Below are positions 1 to 9,205 of a DNA stretch of 47,922 bases, one piece after another. The notes under the pieces are model-generated. The model was not told where the DNA came from. It worked only from the letters and a program-made list of their open reading frames with translations, and did not search any database. Made by a program: the position numbers and the translations under genes. The DNA lies in NCBI GenBank assembly GCA_964489835.1, contig CAZBBC010000021.1:1-47922 (forward strand), written 5' to 3'. This DNA comes from CAZBBC01 sp964489835 (GTDB lineage Bacteria > Calditrichota > Calditrichia > JAJRVZ01). Each line of letters begins with the position of its first letter. Positions within the stretch are counted from its first letter, which is position 1.

Positions 1-2
1 AA

Positions 3-320
3 CTTGCTTCCGGGATTCCTAAGCAATATGCTTTATACCATGCTTATCCCAATCCCTTCAATCCGAGTACGACGATACAATATGATATACCACAGATCTC
101 CAAAGTAAATGTTAAAATCTTTAATATTCTTGGCCAAACCGTAAAAAACTACTTAATGGACTCTCAACCACTGGGAACCTATAATTTAACATGGGATGGA
201 ACCAATACGGCAGGGATTCAGGTTCCAAGCGGTGTGTATATAGTGCGGTTAAATGCTGAACCTTTAGAAGGAAAAAGAGAAATATTTCAGCAATCGATAA
301 AGGTGACCCTGCTTCGTTAA
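3..320 (+). CDS. C-terminal end of a secreted protein with a T9SS/FlgD-like sorting domain (5' partial)
   Basis: The reading frame enters from the left edge and ends at TAA 318-320, so only about 105 C-terminal residues are visible. They begin with YPNPFNPSTTIQYDIP, then a beta-rich stretch (VKIFNILGQTV), then WDGTNTAGIQVPSGVYIVRL. This order is the hallmark of the type IX secretion sorting / FlgD Ig-like domain found at the C-terminus of secreted proteins in many FCB-group phyla. The domain forms a small Ig-like fold that targets or anchors the exported protein. The tail after the domain (about 20 residues, ending VTLLR) is slightly longer than usual. Nothing can be said about the function of the missing N-terminal part. 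Confidence 0.85.
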   Translation, partial: LASGIPKQYALYHAYPNPFNPSTTIQYDIPQISKVNVKIFNILGQTVKNYLMDSQPLGTYNLTWDGTNTAGIQVPSGVYIVRLNAEPLEGKREIFQQSIKVTLLR

Positions 321-345
321 GCCCGACACATAAATCAAAGCTAAT

Positions 346-366
346 AGGGGTAGATAATCTACCCCT
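346..366. terminator. Hairpin between convergent genes, possible bidirectional terminator
   Basis: AGGGGTAGAT (346-355) and ATCTACCCCT (357-366) are perfect inverted arms that would form a GC-capped hairpin. It lies 25 bases after the stop at 320 and 68 bases before the end of the convergent minus-strand gene at 434. The T-run is short on both sides (GTTT on plus), so termination strength is uncertain. Confidence 0.5.
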
Positions 367-433
367 GTTTAATTCAATAAAATTTATTAACACCGTTCAA
401 GCACTATCCGGTACTTGGATTATCACAAAATCT

Positions 434-1390
434 TTAGACGAGTAAGTTACCTTCTTCCATAATTAACTGTCCATCGACGGTTACTGTAGGTTTGAGGATC
501 ACGCCATCGAGATGAATGCCCACATCACAGGTACCACCCATGCTTAAATTATTCCCCAGGGCAATATGAATCGTTCCCATCACCTTTTCATCTTCGAGAA
601 TTTCCCCGGTGACAATAGCCTGGTCATTAGTACCAATGCCCAATTCGGCAATATTGTATGCTTTTTTTCCTAAAGGTTTGAGCATTTTATTCAATTTAAT
701 TGCTTCCTCCCCACCTTTAATGCTTGTCGCATATCCCTTTTCCACCGTGACTACAATCGGTTCATCTTCAATCTTACCTACGCCGGCAAATGACCCGTCA
801 ACAATGAACACGCCATTGGTCTGGTTTTCGACGGGCATTAAATAAGATTCACCACTGGGTAAATTTCCAAAGGCTCCTTTTTCTGTTACCAGACCAGTGG
901 AAGATATGGCTTTAATCCCCTCTACCGGAATCAGTATGTCTGTGCCCAGCGCTGTGGTAATGTGAACCTGCCGGGCTTTATCCAGTATATCGGTCAGTCG
1001 ATAGGTTCTTTCGGCAATTTTATGATAATCTGCCTTAAGCGTTCGGATCATCACCTCCGGAGTGATACCGGGCATGGTGCCTACCCGGGCTCCTTTTTTG
1101 CAGGCATTACGGCGGGCATTGGTATGGGTTAGTGATTTTTGGGTGGGGCAGATAACCACATCATATTTTGTCATCAGGTCTGCAATTTCATCCGGTGGTT
1201 CTTCTCCGTTGACCATTCGAACAGGCATGATCAATAAGGCACTCTCTTTCGCTATCTGCTTTCCAATTTCAAATAGAACCATGCCGATTTCAGTGGTTTT
1301 ATCATCGGTGACGACTAATAAGGTCTCATTCGCATGTAATGCCATACAGTCTTTCAAGGCAATGCGTGCAGATTTTTCCAATTCTTTCAT
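434..1390 (-). CDS. M29-type (AmpS-like) metal-dependent aminopeptidase family protein
   Basis: A 318-residue cytoplasmic protein resembling the M29/AmpS leucyl aminopeptidase family (COG2309), which removes N-terminal residues with two metal ions. The C-terminal half has the family's ligand pattern in order: NLPSGE (E181), AELGIG (E249), EDEK (about E266-E268), GTIHIALG (H275) and HLD (H293, D295). It is clearly shorter than classic M29 enzymes (about 410 residues), matching the compact subfamily in many bacterial genomes whose substrates are poorly known. There is no signal peptide. The ATG at 1388-1390 follows a weak AAGAGAA ribosome site. It is separated from the upstream tricorn-like gene by 284 bases holding a hairpin repeat, so it is probably transcribed separately. 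Family assignment is firm; peptidase activity is inferred. Confidence 0.8.
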   Translation of the reverse strand: MKELEKSARIALKDCMALHANETLLVVTDDKTTEIGMVLFEIGKQIAKESALLIMPVRMVNGEEPPDEIADLMTKYDVVICPTQKSLTHTNARRNACKKGARVGTMPGITPEVMIRTLKADYHKIAERTYRLTDILDKARQVHITTALGTDILIPVEGIKAISSTGLVTEKGAFGNLPSGESYLMPVENQTNGVFIVDGSFAGVGKIEDEPIVVTVEKGYATSIKGGEEAIKLNKMLKPLGKKAYNIAELGIGTNDQAIVTGEILEDEKVMGTIHIALGNNLSMGGTCDVGIHLDGVILKPTVTVDGQLIMEEGNLLV

Positions 1391-1470
1391 ACTTGTTCTC
1401 TTGTTATAATTGGGGTAGTGTCAATATTTTTCATCTGTTTTGCATTTAACTTATTATTTTTATTGGCTTA

Positions 1471-1556
1471 AAAAAAACATCTCCCTAGCCCCCTTTCAAA
1501 GGGGGAATCGGATCCTGCCCCCCTATTAAGGGGGGATTGAGGGGGGTGTTTTTTTG
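1471..1556. repeat. C-rich/G-rich palindromic intergenic repeat
   Basis: AAAAAAACAtct at the left is mirrored by gTGTTTTTTT at the right. Inside lie two smaller hairpins, CCCCCTTTcaAAGGGGG and CCCCCCTattAAGGGGGG. The whole 86-base unit can fold into one long imperfect hairpin. Related C-rich/G-rich hairpins occur at 16000-16091, 22894-23053, 24557-24621 and 30854-31010. Confidence 0.7.
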
Positions 1557-1674
1557 TAATGATAATTTCATAAATTTAGTTTTTCATTTTTTCATAGAAC
1601 TTTTGACACTACCACAATTGGTGTTATAACCTGCATTAATATCACTTCCGCTTTAATTCTCATGTCTGCTTGTT

Positions 1675-4600
1675 CTATTTATCCACAGGAAAGGATTCGT
1701 GTTTAGGCCAGGGTCGCGGATCCTCTTTAATTTTTTTCATCAGGACTTCAATTCCCCGCATCAACTGGGCATCATATCCGCGGGCCATTTCTTCAGGTGA
1801 AAGATCTACGACGATGTCAGGTGTTACTCCTTCATTCTCTACAACCCACTTTCCATCCTTATCATAGATTCGATAATCCGGCACAGTCAGTTTTCCACCA
1901 TCGATGAGATCTATGTACATAGAGACCCCTACCAGACCTCCCCAGGTGCGGGTACCGATCACCGGGCCCATATTTTTTTGTTTAAATTCGTGGGGTAGTT
2001 CATCACCACCGGAACCGGCCTGCCGGTTTGTCAAACACACCATATGAGCACGCGTCGTATATGTTGGTGTTAATTGATCATGGGAATAACGTCTTGTCCA
2101 GTAAGAGAGTGTTTCCTTTCCCAGACGGTGCAGAAAAATATTTGGATCTAAGCCACCACCGTTGTATCTGCCGTCAATAATAAGTCCCTTTTTTCGGGTC
2201 TGGGAGTAATAATATTTTGGAAATTCACGTGCAGAATCTGTATAAGTGTCCGGCAGATGAATATAGCCGATTTGTCCCTCTGACATCTCATCAGCAAGTT
2301 TACGATTATGCTCTACCCAGGCGAGGTAACGCAGCGTTCGTTCGCTGGCAAGTGGTTTCACCACAATTTCCCTGGCGCCTTTAAGTTCGGGTTTGTCATT
2401 AATCAGCACTGTTACCTGTTTATCAGCCAGATCGACAAAATAACTGTACACATTGCGGTCAGCGGTTACGTCAATCCCATTCACTTTTAGCAGATAATCA
2501 CCGGTTTCTATATTGATTCCCGGTTTTGCCAGCGGAGGAATAATCTCCTGCGACCAGTCCGGCACATCATAAATCTTTTTAAATTGGTAGCGATTACTAT
2601 TTTTGTCAATCTGCCAGTCCACACCAAGCATCCCGACAGGGACTTTTACCGCTTCCCGTTTCTGATCACCTCGGTAAATATAGGTATGCGAGGTGTTTAG
2701 TTCCCCGATAAGTTCGCCAATGATGAATTGAACATCCTGACGGCAGGAGGCATAGGGGATCAGTTTTCCGTATTTCTCCCTCATTGCCGGCCAGTCCAAA
2801 CCATGCATATTCGGCTCATAATAAAAATCCCGCCCCATCCGCCAGGCTTCATTGTAGATTTGTTGCCATTCGGCCCTAGGATCGAGCAACATTGTCAAAT
2901 CCGAAATATCAATGGGTTCTGTCTCTTTCCCTTCAACCCAGCCAATTTTATATTTGATCCCCTTTTCAGTGATATCCGCATAACCAATTTTAGTTTTTTT
3001 CTTATACAGCACTGTTGTTCCATCAAAGGATAGTGTGTAATCATCAATTTCGTTTAAAATTTTTTGCTCCTCTCGTTCCGCAAAAAGGAAGATAAATAAA
3101 TCTCTCGGTGGAATGGCTCGAAATTCAAAGCGGTTAAAATCTCCCTCATTAACGTTCAGATATAATATACCCGAGGCATTAACCGCCAGGTTTCTGTAAT
3201 TTCCTCCTGGCAGCGGCAGGGCCTCTATTCTATCACTCAATCCCTCAAAGTCGATTTGCATCTTTATATTTTGCGTTTTTTTAATTTCGTCTTTTTTTCC
3301 CTCCTCATCGCTCTCAAATGGTAAAAGGGATATCCCCTCCTTTTGCAAGGTAAGGGCATAGATACCGGCTATTTTTTTATATACCATCTCCCACTCAAAA
3401 TCACAAAATGTTGGATCAAAGCGGCGATTTGAAATAAATAATAAGTGATTACCGTCGGCAGTAAATACCGGATTGAAATCATTAAATAATCCATTGCTGA
3501 TACAGACAGATTTTTTATTTTCCAGAGAATAGATAAATAACTGAAAAACCAGATCCGCATTCATTTTCGAGTAGGCCAGATATCGGCTATCCGGTGACCA
3601 GGTAAAATCATAGATAGGTTTCAGATCCAACGAGACATCGACATTTTCATAGTCCGCTTTATCGACTTCTGTGATCTTTTTATTTGATAGTTCCAGATAG
3701 TAACATCTCAGGGTTTGATCAGCAAAAGCGATTTTTTTACTATCCGGAGACCAGCGCAGCGTATGACGGTATCCGTTCTTATGGCTGGTCAGCTTTATGC
3801 GTTCTTTTTTACCCAGAGGATCAGTAATATAAATTTCGTACTCACCGCTTTTATCAGACAGATAGGCTACAGATTTTCCATCTGGAGACCAAACCGCATC
3901 TTTTTCGCGGGAACCTGAGTCATTAGTCAGATTGCGTGTCGGTCCTTTTTCTATAGGAACAGAAAAAATTTCACCGCGAGCGGTAATTAGTGCACGGGCT
4001 GCGGATGGTGAAGAACTAAAACCAGTGATAAAATCTTCAATATTAATCATCCGGGGACGGGTTTCTTCGGCATCGGCTTTAATTTCAACAGCGACCCTTT
4101 TGGTCTGTTTTGTGGTCACATCCAGCAGCCATAAAGACCCGCCCAATTCATATACAATCTTATTTCCCCCATGACTGGGCCGGCGTATGTCATATTCCGT
4201 GTGTTGTGTTAGCTGTTCAACAATACCGGATTTGACCTGGTAGGAATAAATATTTAATGTCCGGTCGCGGTCGGAATTAAAATATATTTTATCACCGATC
4301 CACATCGGGATCCGGTCGGTCCCTTTAAAATCAGTTAATCTTTGATCATTTCTCGTTTCAAAATCAAATAAATAGATATCCTGTGCCATTCCTCCCTGGT
4401 ATCGTTTCCAGGTCCGGTGTTCTCTGGCAATACGATTATACGCCATTTGTTTAGCGTCGGGTGAGTAGCTGCCGGCAACTGCCTCATGCATCATTAATTC
4501 TTCACAATCTGATCCATCCGGAGAAATGAGGTACAACCGTGAGAACCGGCTATAGCTATGCCGGCGGGAGCGGAAAATTATTTTATTCTGGAGGGGATGC

Positions 4601-4947
4601 CATCCCACGACTTCGTCGTAATCCGGATGATAGGTTACACGTTTTATATCACCGCCATAAATATTCATCACATACACATCACCATTTCCATCATACTCAC
4701 CGGTAAAAGCGATCCGGGTACCATCCGCTGAAAACTTCGGATATCTTTCTGCACCATCATGAAATGTCAGACGCATTGCCACACCGCCATTTACCGGCAC
4801 GGACCAGATATCTTCTCCATAAACAAAAACAATTATATTTTCGGACACATCAGGAAATCGCATCAAAGGTTTTTGATCGGAAGCATTCCCAAATTGAACC
4901 ATAAAAAATATCGAAAGTATCAATCGTAAGTTAAGATGCCGGCTCAT
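1675..4947 (-). CDS. Tricorn protease homologue, PD40 propellers + PDZ + S41 peptidase, exported
   Basis: A 1090-residue serine protease of the tricorn type. Residues about 30-650 carry repeated WD40-like/PD40 blades (for example WSPDGKSVAYLSDKSG, WSPDSRYLAYSK) that form the propellers gating peptide access. A PDZ-like stretch (GDYLLKVNGIDV) and a C-terminal S41 core follow. The tricorn catalytic tetrad is visible: S753-H754 in NTSHTY, nucleophile S979 in QAGSGGDE, and E1037 in VENEGVTPD. I place the start at ATG 4945-4947 because AGGAGGT (4951-4957) sits just before it; an in-frame ATG at 4980 has no such site. The N-terminus (basic, then LILSIFFMVQFGNAS) is a signal peptide, so the protein acts in the periplasm, unlike archaeal tricorn. 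It begins 29 bases after the kinase-TPR gene ends, so the two are probably co-transcribed. It would degrade peptides or unfolded proteins. Confidence 0.93.
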   Translation of the reverse strand: MSRHLNLRLILSIFFMVQFGNASDQKPLMRFPDVSENIIVFVYGEDIWSVPVNGGVAMRLTFHDGAERYPKFSADGTRIAFTGEYDGNGDVYVMNIYGGDIKRVTYHPDYDEVVGWHPLQNKIIFRSRRHSYSRFSRLYLISPDGSDCEELMMHEAVAGSYSPDAKQMAYNRIAREHRTWKRYQGGMAQDIYLFDFETRNDQRLTDFKGTDRIPMWIGDKIYFNSDRDRTLNIYSYQVKSGIVEQLTQHTEYDIRRPSHGGNKIVYELGGSLWLLDVTTKQTKRVAVEIKADAEETRPRMINIEDFITGFSSSPSAARALITARGEIFSVPIEKGPTRNLTNDSGSREKDAVWSPDGKSVAYLSDKSGEYEIYITDPLGKKERIKLTSHKNGYRHTLRWSPDSKKIAFADQTLRCYYLELSNKKITEVDKADYENVDVSLDLKPIYDFTWSPDSRYLAYSKMNADLVFQLFIYSLENKKSVCISNGLFNDFNPVFTADGNHLLFISNRRFDPTFCDFEWEMVYKKIAGIYALTLQKEGISLLPFESDEEGKKDEIKKTQNIKMQIDFEGLSDRIEALPLPGGNYRNLAVNASGILYLNVNEGDFNRFEFRAIPPRDLFIFLFAEREEQKILNEIDDYTLSFDGTTVLYKKKTKIGYADITEKGIKYKIGWVEGKETEPIDISDLTMLLDPRAEWQQIYNEAWRMGRDFYYEPNMHGLDWPAMREKYGKLIPYASCRQDVQFIIGELIGELNTSHTYIYRGDQKREAVKVPVGMLGVDWQIDKNSNRYQFKKIYDVPDWSQEIIPPLAKPGINIETGDYLLKVNGIDVTADRNVYSYFVDLADKQVTVLINDKPELKGAREIVVKPLASERTLRYLAWVEHNRKLADEMSEGQIGYIHLPDTYTDSAREFPKYYYSQTRKKGLIIDGRYNGGGLDPNIFLHRLGKETLSYWTRRYSHDQLTPTYTTRAHMVCLTNRQAGSGGDELPHEFKQKNMGPVIGTRTWGGLVGVSMYIDLIDGGKLTVPDYRIYDKDGKWVVENEGVTPDIVVDLSPEEMARGYDAQLMRGIEVLMKKIKEDPRPWPKHESFPVDK

Positions 4948-4976
4948 TAGACCTCCTATGTTTTGACAGACAAAAT

Positions 4977-7499
4977 TCAAAAATTATTTTTTTCAATTTC
5001 TGCCGCCATCGCCGAAACTTTTGATTCTAATTTTTGAGTTATTTCATAAAATTTTGGATCATTACGAATTTCTTCAAAAAGTGGATCGACAGATAGCCAG
5101 GAATACAAACAAAAACCACCGGCAATCGCCTTTTCAAGCCACTGATAACAGCTCCGGTTATCTCCCCTGATCGCATAGATAGCAGCCATATCATAAGCAA
5201 TTCCCCACCATTGGCTGCCCTGTGCCAGTGATTCTTCATTCAAGTTCTTACTATACCCTAACATTTCCTCTGCTTCGCTATAATGATTGGTTTTCCAGAG
5301 TATAAAACCAAGGCTTGTTGTAGCATTGACACCGGTAAACGGATGCCAGGCTTTGGGGGTTATCACCAGCGCTTTCTGATAATATTCTCCCGCTTCCGAA
5401 GGATTTCCTGAATATAAAGCCACATCACCGGCAGCGATAAAAACACCCACATCATTTGATATACGATTCAGAATATACTTAATTTTGGACTGTGCAACTT
5501 CTTGATTATTATTTAGCAAATGGATCATGACAGCAGCAATCGTCGGATTAGGTTTGAGATCAGGTTGAATATCATAGGCCAGGTCGAGCCAGCGGCTGGC
5601 CGCCTCATAGTCACCGATATGCAGATAGAGAAGCCCTAAACCAAGATAGGTTGAGGCGAAAGTGGGATTCACCCGGCGCGCTTTCTGAATCCAGTGATAG
5701 GCCTCCTCAAAATTTCCCAGATTGAGATATATCCATGCCAGATTATGCATGGCAATATTAAAGTTGGGATTAAGCTTGATCGCTTTTAAATTTTCTTCCA
5801 GTGACTTATCAAACCAGCTACGTGTATAATAGATCGATCCCATCGCTTTATGGGATTCGGCTAATTCCGGATCGATGGCTAATGCCTGATTACATCTGAC
5901 CAACGCAGAATCCAGCCAGAACGAATCTTCGCCATATCTCAGAGTTTTTTGGACAAACGCATCGGCAAGGCCTGCGTACGCCGGTGCATATGCCGGATCG
6001 GTCAGGTATGATTTTCTAAATAATTGAATAGCGGTTTCATTATCATCCGCACGTAGACGGTTATAATAATTTCTACCCTTTAAATAATAATCATACGCCC
6101 CAAGATTTTCTGTATATCTTTTGTCGATTCTTTCTCTTTCAGCGTTAGTAATCCGGATTTCCAATGCGGAGGCGATCTTTTTTGCTACTTCGCTCTGGAT
6201 CAAAAAAATATCACTCATTTCACGATCGTATTTTTCGGCCCAAATCTGTTCACCCGACGCCGGCCGAATTAACTGTGCTGTGATCCGTACCATATTATTC
6301 TCACGACGGACCGTTCCGGTAAGAATGTGATTAACGTTGAGTTCTTCTCCGATCCGGGAGAGACTTTTTGATGTATTTTTATATAAAGCACTCTGACCAT
6401 ATGAAATAACACGCAGATCGGTTATTTTAGAAAGCTGCACCACAATATCTTCTGTAATACCATTACTGAAATAATCCTCATAATCCTGTTCATTTAAATT
6501 TTCAAAGGCCAGTACGGAAATTGATTTCTCCTCCCGGGATTCTGCCGGTATGAATAAGTATTTAATGATAATGAGAAAGACAATCAGGAAGACAGTCAAC
6601 GCTGAAAATAATGCGAATCGGTTGCGACTGGTTTTATCTTTATTAACAGGTATACGAATCTTAGTTCCGGTTTCAAGCCCATCCCGGGCTTTTTCCAGTG
6701 TCTCAAGCATTTCTACCATTGTCTGAAAGCGATCTGCCGGCTTCTTTTCTAATGCTTTTAATATAATTTTCTCAAGATTCCGGGGAATATTTCGCCTGAT
6801 TTTTGACAGAGGTTCGGGTACTTGATTGATGATACTATAAATGATGGCTTGTTCATATTCACCGCGAAATGGAAATTTTCCACTGATCACCTCGTACAAC
6901 AATACACCCAAAGACCAAATATCGGTGCGATCATCAACCACATCGCCTTGCGCCTGTTCGGGGGACATGTAATTTACCGTTCCCAGTGAAGTTTGTTCCT
7001 TTGTTACATTTGTTTGCCCTGCTAATTTCGCAAGCCCAAAATCCAGAATTTTTACAACACCATCCTCCGTTACCATAATATTCGCCGGTTTGATATCCCG
7101 GTGAACAATACCATTTTTATGCGCTTTCACCAATCCCTGGGCGACCTGGATGGTTAAATCCAGCGCGTATTTTAATGGCAGTGATCCCTTTTTTACCTTT
7201 TGATCAAGCATTTCTCCCTTATAATAGGTCATTGCCATATAAATCTGGCCATCATCCGTCTGGTCTACTTCATAGATCGTGCAGATATTGGAATGATCCA
7301 ACGCGGAAGCGGCCTCCGCCTCCTGACTGAATCGAATTCTGGCTTCCTGATTCCGGGTAAGGTGTGGAGGAAGAATTTTTATAGCAGCTAATCGCTTTAA
7401 TTTAAGATCCTCGGCTTTATAAACAATTCCCATCCCTCCTTCACCAAGTTGTTCAAGGATACGGTAATGTGAGACGATGCTCCCGATTTGAATAGACAC
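4977..7499 (-). CDS. Membrane Ser/Thr protein kinase with TolB-like domain and TPR repeats
   Basis: An 840-residue Hanks-type kinase. Residues 12-270 hold the kinase domain: Gly-rich loop GEGGMG, lysine K41 (AAIKIL), HRDIKPANIM (D135), DFGLAK (D153), GTVNYMSPEQ and DIWSLGVLLYE. A single membrane helix follows at about 296-317. Residues about 326-450 form the TolB/adenylate-cyclase-associated type module (SISVLAFENL, GITEDIVVQLSK). From about 460 to 830 there are TPR units (for example AIKLNPNFNIAMHNLAWIYLNLG). The kinase therefore lies in the cytoplasm, while the TolB-like and TPR parts lie in the periplasm and probably bind a partner or ligand. The start is GTG 7497-7499 with AGGAG (7506-7510) six bases upstream. 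The tricorn gene follows closely. All catalytic motifs are intact; the phosphorylation target is unknown. Confidence 0.93.
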   Translation of the reverse strand: MSIQIGSIVSHYRILEQLGEGGMGIVYKAEDLKLKRLAAIKILPPHLTRNQEARIRFSQEAEAASALDHSNICTIYEVDQTDDGQIYMAMTYYKGEMLDQKVKKGSLPLKYALDLTIQVAQGLVKAHKNGIVHRDIKPANIMVTEDGVVKILDFGLAKLAGQTNVTKEQTSLGTVNYMSPEQAQGDVVDDRTDIWSLGVLLYEVISGKFPFRGEYEQAIIYSIINQVPEPLSKIRRNIPRNLEKIILKALEKKPADRFQTMVEMLETLEKARDGLETGTKIRIPVNKDKTSRNRFALFSALTVFLIVFLIIIKYLFIPAESREEKSISVLAFENLNEQDYEDYFSNGITEDIVVQLSKITDLRVISYGQSALYKNTSKSLSRIGEELNVNHILTGTVRRENNMVRITAQLIRPASGEQIWAEKYDREMSDIFLIQSEVAKKIASALEIRITNAERERIDKRYTENLGAYDYYLKGRNYYNRLRADDNETAIQLFRKSYLTDPAYAPAYAGLADAFVQKTLRYGEDSFWLDSALVRCNQALAIDPELAESHKAMGSIYYTRSWFDKSLEENLKAIKLNPNFNIAMHNLAWIYLNLGNFEEAYHWIQKARRVNPTFASTYLGLGLLYLHIGDYEAASRWLDLAYDIQPDLKPNPTIAAVMIHLLNNNQEVAQSKIKYILNRISNDVGVFIAAGDVALYSGNPSEAGEYYQKALVITPKAWHPFTGVNATTSLGFILWKTNHYSEAEEMLGYSKNLNEESLAQGSQWWGIAYDMAAIYAIRGDNRSCYQWLEKAIAGGFCLYSWLSVDPLFEEIRNDPKFYEITQKLESKVSAMAAEIEKNNF

Positions 7500-7564
7500 C
7501 TTAATCTCCTAATGGTCCGTGGTTTTTTGATCCATCAAGAATAAATATCCAACACGAGATAAAT

Positions 7565-7720
7565 ATTTTAGCAAAATTTTTACAAACTGAATATATTCAT
7601 TTAACGCAGAGACCGCAGAGATTTTTTTATAGTACATTTTTTAATTCGTTAAAATTCGTGTAATTTGTGGACTATTTTTCTTTGTTTGCAGCCTTGGGCT
7701 GCGGTATGAATAGATCAGGC
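7565..7720. repeat. Composite A/T-rich + palindromic repeat, copy 1
   Basis: Contains TTTAGCAAAATTTTTACAAA, then ACGCAGAGACCGCAGAG, then AAAATTCGTGTAATTTGTGG, and ends with the hairpin GCAGCCttgGGCTGC in TTTGTTTGCAGCCTTGGGCT (7681-7700). The first ~63 bases are nearly identical to 9233-9296. With the terminator at 7783-7815 it accounts for most of the 7500-7845 gap; I see no gene there. Confidence 0.8.
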
Positions 7721-7782
7721 TAGATTAATAAAAGATAATTATTGATTTATGTAATGGCAAGTAAATTCTCTTTCACCTGGAA

Positions 7783-7815
7783 ATAAAAATCCCCGGGTTT
7801 GTTCAGCCCGGGGAT
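7783..7815 (-). terminator. Rho-independent terminator of the STAS gene
   Basis: On the minus strand, 30 bases after the stop of the 7846 gene, ATCCCCGGG (7807-7815) pairs with CCCGGGGAT (7789-7797) across a 9-base loop, followed by TTTTTATTT. A strong GC stem plus T-run is a classic intrinsic terminator. Confidence 0.88.
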
Positions 7816-7845
7816 CTCAATTGGGAAAGCGGTGTGACTTATGGA

Positions 7846-8190
7846 TCATTCGTTTTTAAAACTGTCCATTGCTTCTTCTACCGTCTCATATATCTTGAAA
7901 ATACTTACCAACTGGGTTATGATAAATACACTGCGTGCTTTTTCACCCATGCGGGCCAAACGCAAATCACCTTCCGCATTGCGAATGGTGGTCAAACATC
8001 TCATCAAAGCACCTATCCCTATACTGTTTATCCAGCTAACACCGTTTAAATCGATAACGATTTTGTTTACTTTCTGTCCCAGGAAACTCTTCATTTCTCC
8101 ATGCAACTCATCAGTTTCCGGATAGCCCCTCAGATTTCCTTTTAAAGTCAATATACCAATACCATTTTCAATATTATCATTAAATTTCAT
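7846..8190 (-). CDS. STAS-domain anti-sigma factor antagonist (RsbV/SpoIIAA-like)
   Basis: A 114-residue single-domain STAS protein. The pattern IVIDLNGVSWINSIGIGALM places a serine (S56) where SpoIIAA/RsbV is phosphorylated by its partner kinase. In the known pathway the dephosphorylated form binds an RsbW-like ATPase and frees its bound target. Start ATG 8188-8190 is preceded by AGGAGG (8200-8205). A strong terminator follows the gene. It shares the GIGALMR / GIGGIMRAL region with the second STAS protein at 9557, suggesting paralogy. Likely partners in the window are the RsbW-like ATPase at 14176 and the PP2C phosphatase at 9949. No sigma factor is encoded nearby, so the output is unknown. 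Confidence 0.88.
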   Translation of the reverse strand: MKFNDNIENGIGILTLKGNLRGYPETDELHGEMKSFLGQKVNKIVIDLNGVSWINSIGIGALMRCLTTIRNAEGDLRLARMGEKARSVFIITQLVSIFKIYETVEEAMDSFKNE

Positions 8191-8360
8191 TGGATTAATC
8201 CTCCTCTACTCGAAGTTATATAAAGCAATATAACCGACTACCGAATTTACTTCTTTTTAACAGTGGCGTCAATATTTTTCCAGGAGACAGACGACAGATC
8301 ATCGATCTTAACTTTAAAAGCATAGAACATTTAAAATGTTAATAAATTTAGAAGTACCCC

Positions 8361-9140
8361 TCATCGATTCTCGGGGAAGGATGTGCGAAGATTTTTACCG
8401 GTCACCACCTTATAATCCGAGATCTTCAAATCCTCGCTTGTCTTTACTATTTTAGTAGAATCTTTATCCAAGGCTATCTTCCATTGATAGAATTGTGAGA
8501 ATGTAGGTCTGAGTTTATCTACCAATTGTTCAAAAAGTCCACTTTTTTCATAAGCATCTGCATCCGCCTTACTATCCCAGATTGAGAGAGAAATCACCTC
8601 ATTGGCCTGATGCATACTCTCAACAAGGTAAGCGTACCGGCATCCTTTAATATTCTGAAGTGATGGGATAATCTTCTCTGAAAAAATGTCACGAAACTCC
8701 CCAATTTTATCTTTCTGGAGAATATGAGAAACGATACGCACATACATTTTCGAGTGTTGTTTAAAAAGAACATCTTTTATTCGTTCGTGCACGGTGACGT
8801 TGAATTCTCCCAAATCCAGATCTTTGTCCCCTGGTTTATATTGTAACTCCAGGTCTTCCGATAAATGAATTTTCCATTCAACAGATTCTGCCAGAAGAGG
8901 TTTCGCCTGCTCTAACAGTTTTTTATACATACCGCTTTTTTCATAATCTTCTGCGTGTTTTTGTGTATCCCAGAGCGTGAGAGAAATCCCTTCCCGAACG
9001 TCTTTATTACTTTGCAGGAGACCGGCAAAAAGACAACCATCGATTTTCTGCAACTCCGGGATTACAATAGCATCATAAAACGAGCGTAAAACATCGATAT
9101 CATCTGATTTTGCTTGCAGGTAAAGAAGGCGCATAAACAT
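8361..9140 (-). CDS. Tandem ABM (dimeric alpha-beta barrel) domain protein
   Basis: A 259-residue protein built from two similar halves, each like the antibiotic-biosynthesis-monooxygenase/dimeric alpha-beta barrel fold. Half one (about 3-95) has IVIPELQKIDGCLFAGLLQS, then ISLTLWDTQKHAEDYEKSG. Half two (about 132-232) has KIIPSLQNIKGCRYAYLVES, then ISLSIWDSKADADAYEKSG. The identical spacing shows an internal duplication. No signal peptide or membrane helix is visible. I choose ATG 9138-9140 because the GTG at 9147-9149 is itself part of the AGGTGAG ribosome site. The gene sits between two STAS genes on the same strand, which hints at a signalling role, but ABM domains are also found in small-molecule oxygenases and heme enzymes. 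Catalytic function is not evident. Confidence 0.75.
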   Translation of the reverse strand: MFMRLLYLQAKSDDIDVLRSFYDAIVIPELQKIDGCLFAGLLQSNKDVREGISLTLWDTQKHAEDYEKSGMYKKLLEQAKPLLAESVEWKIHLSEDLELQYKPGDKDLDLGEFNVTVHERIKDVLFKQHSKMYVRIVSHILQKDKIGEFRDIFSEKIIPSLQNIKGCRYAYLVESMHQANEVISLSIWDSKADADAYEKSGLFEQLVDKLRPTFSQFYQWKIALDKDSTKIVKTSEDLKISDYKVVTGKNLRTSFPENR

Positions 9141-9205
9141 AATTCTCACCTATATTTATTGGTCCGGGCTTAAAGATTAAGGTAAATCCATCCTGATATG
9201 TTTAT

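Noticed and set aside
4948..4980. Extended N-terminus for the tricorn-like protein from ATG 4980
   Set aside because: The ATG at 4947 has AGGAGGT at ideal distance and directly begins a signal peptide; the extension would bury it and overlaps the kinase stop without a ribosome site.
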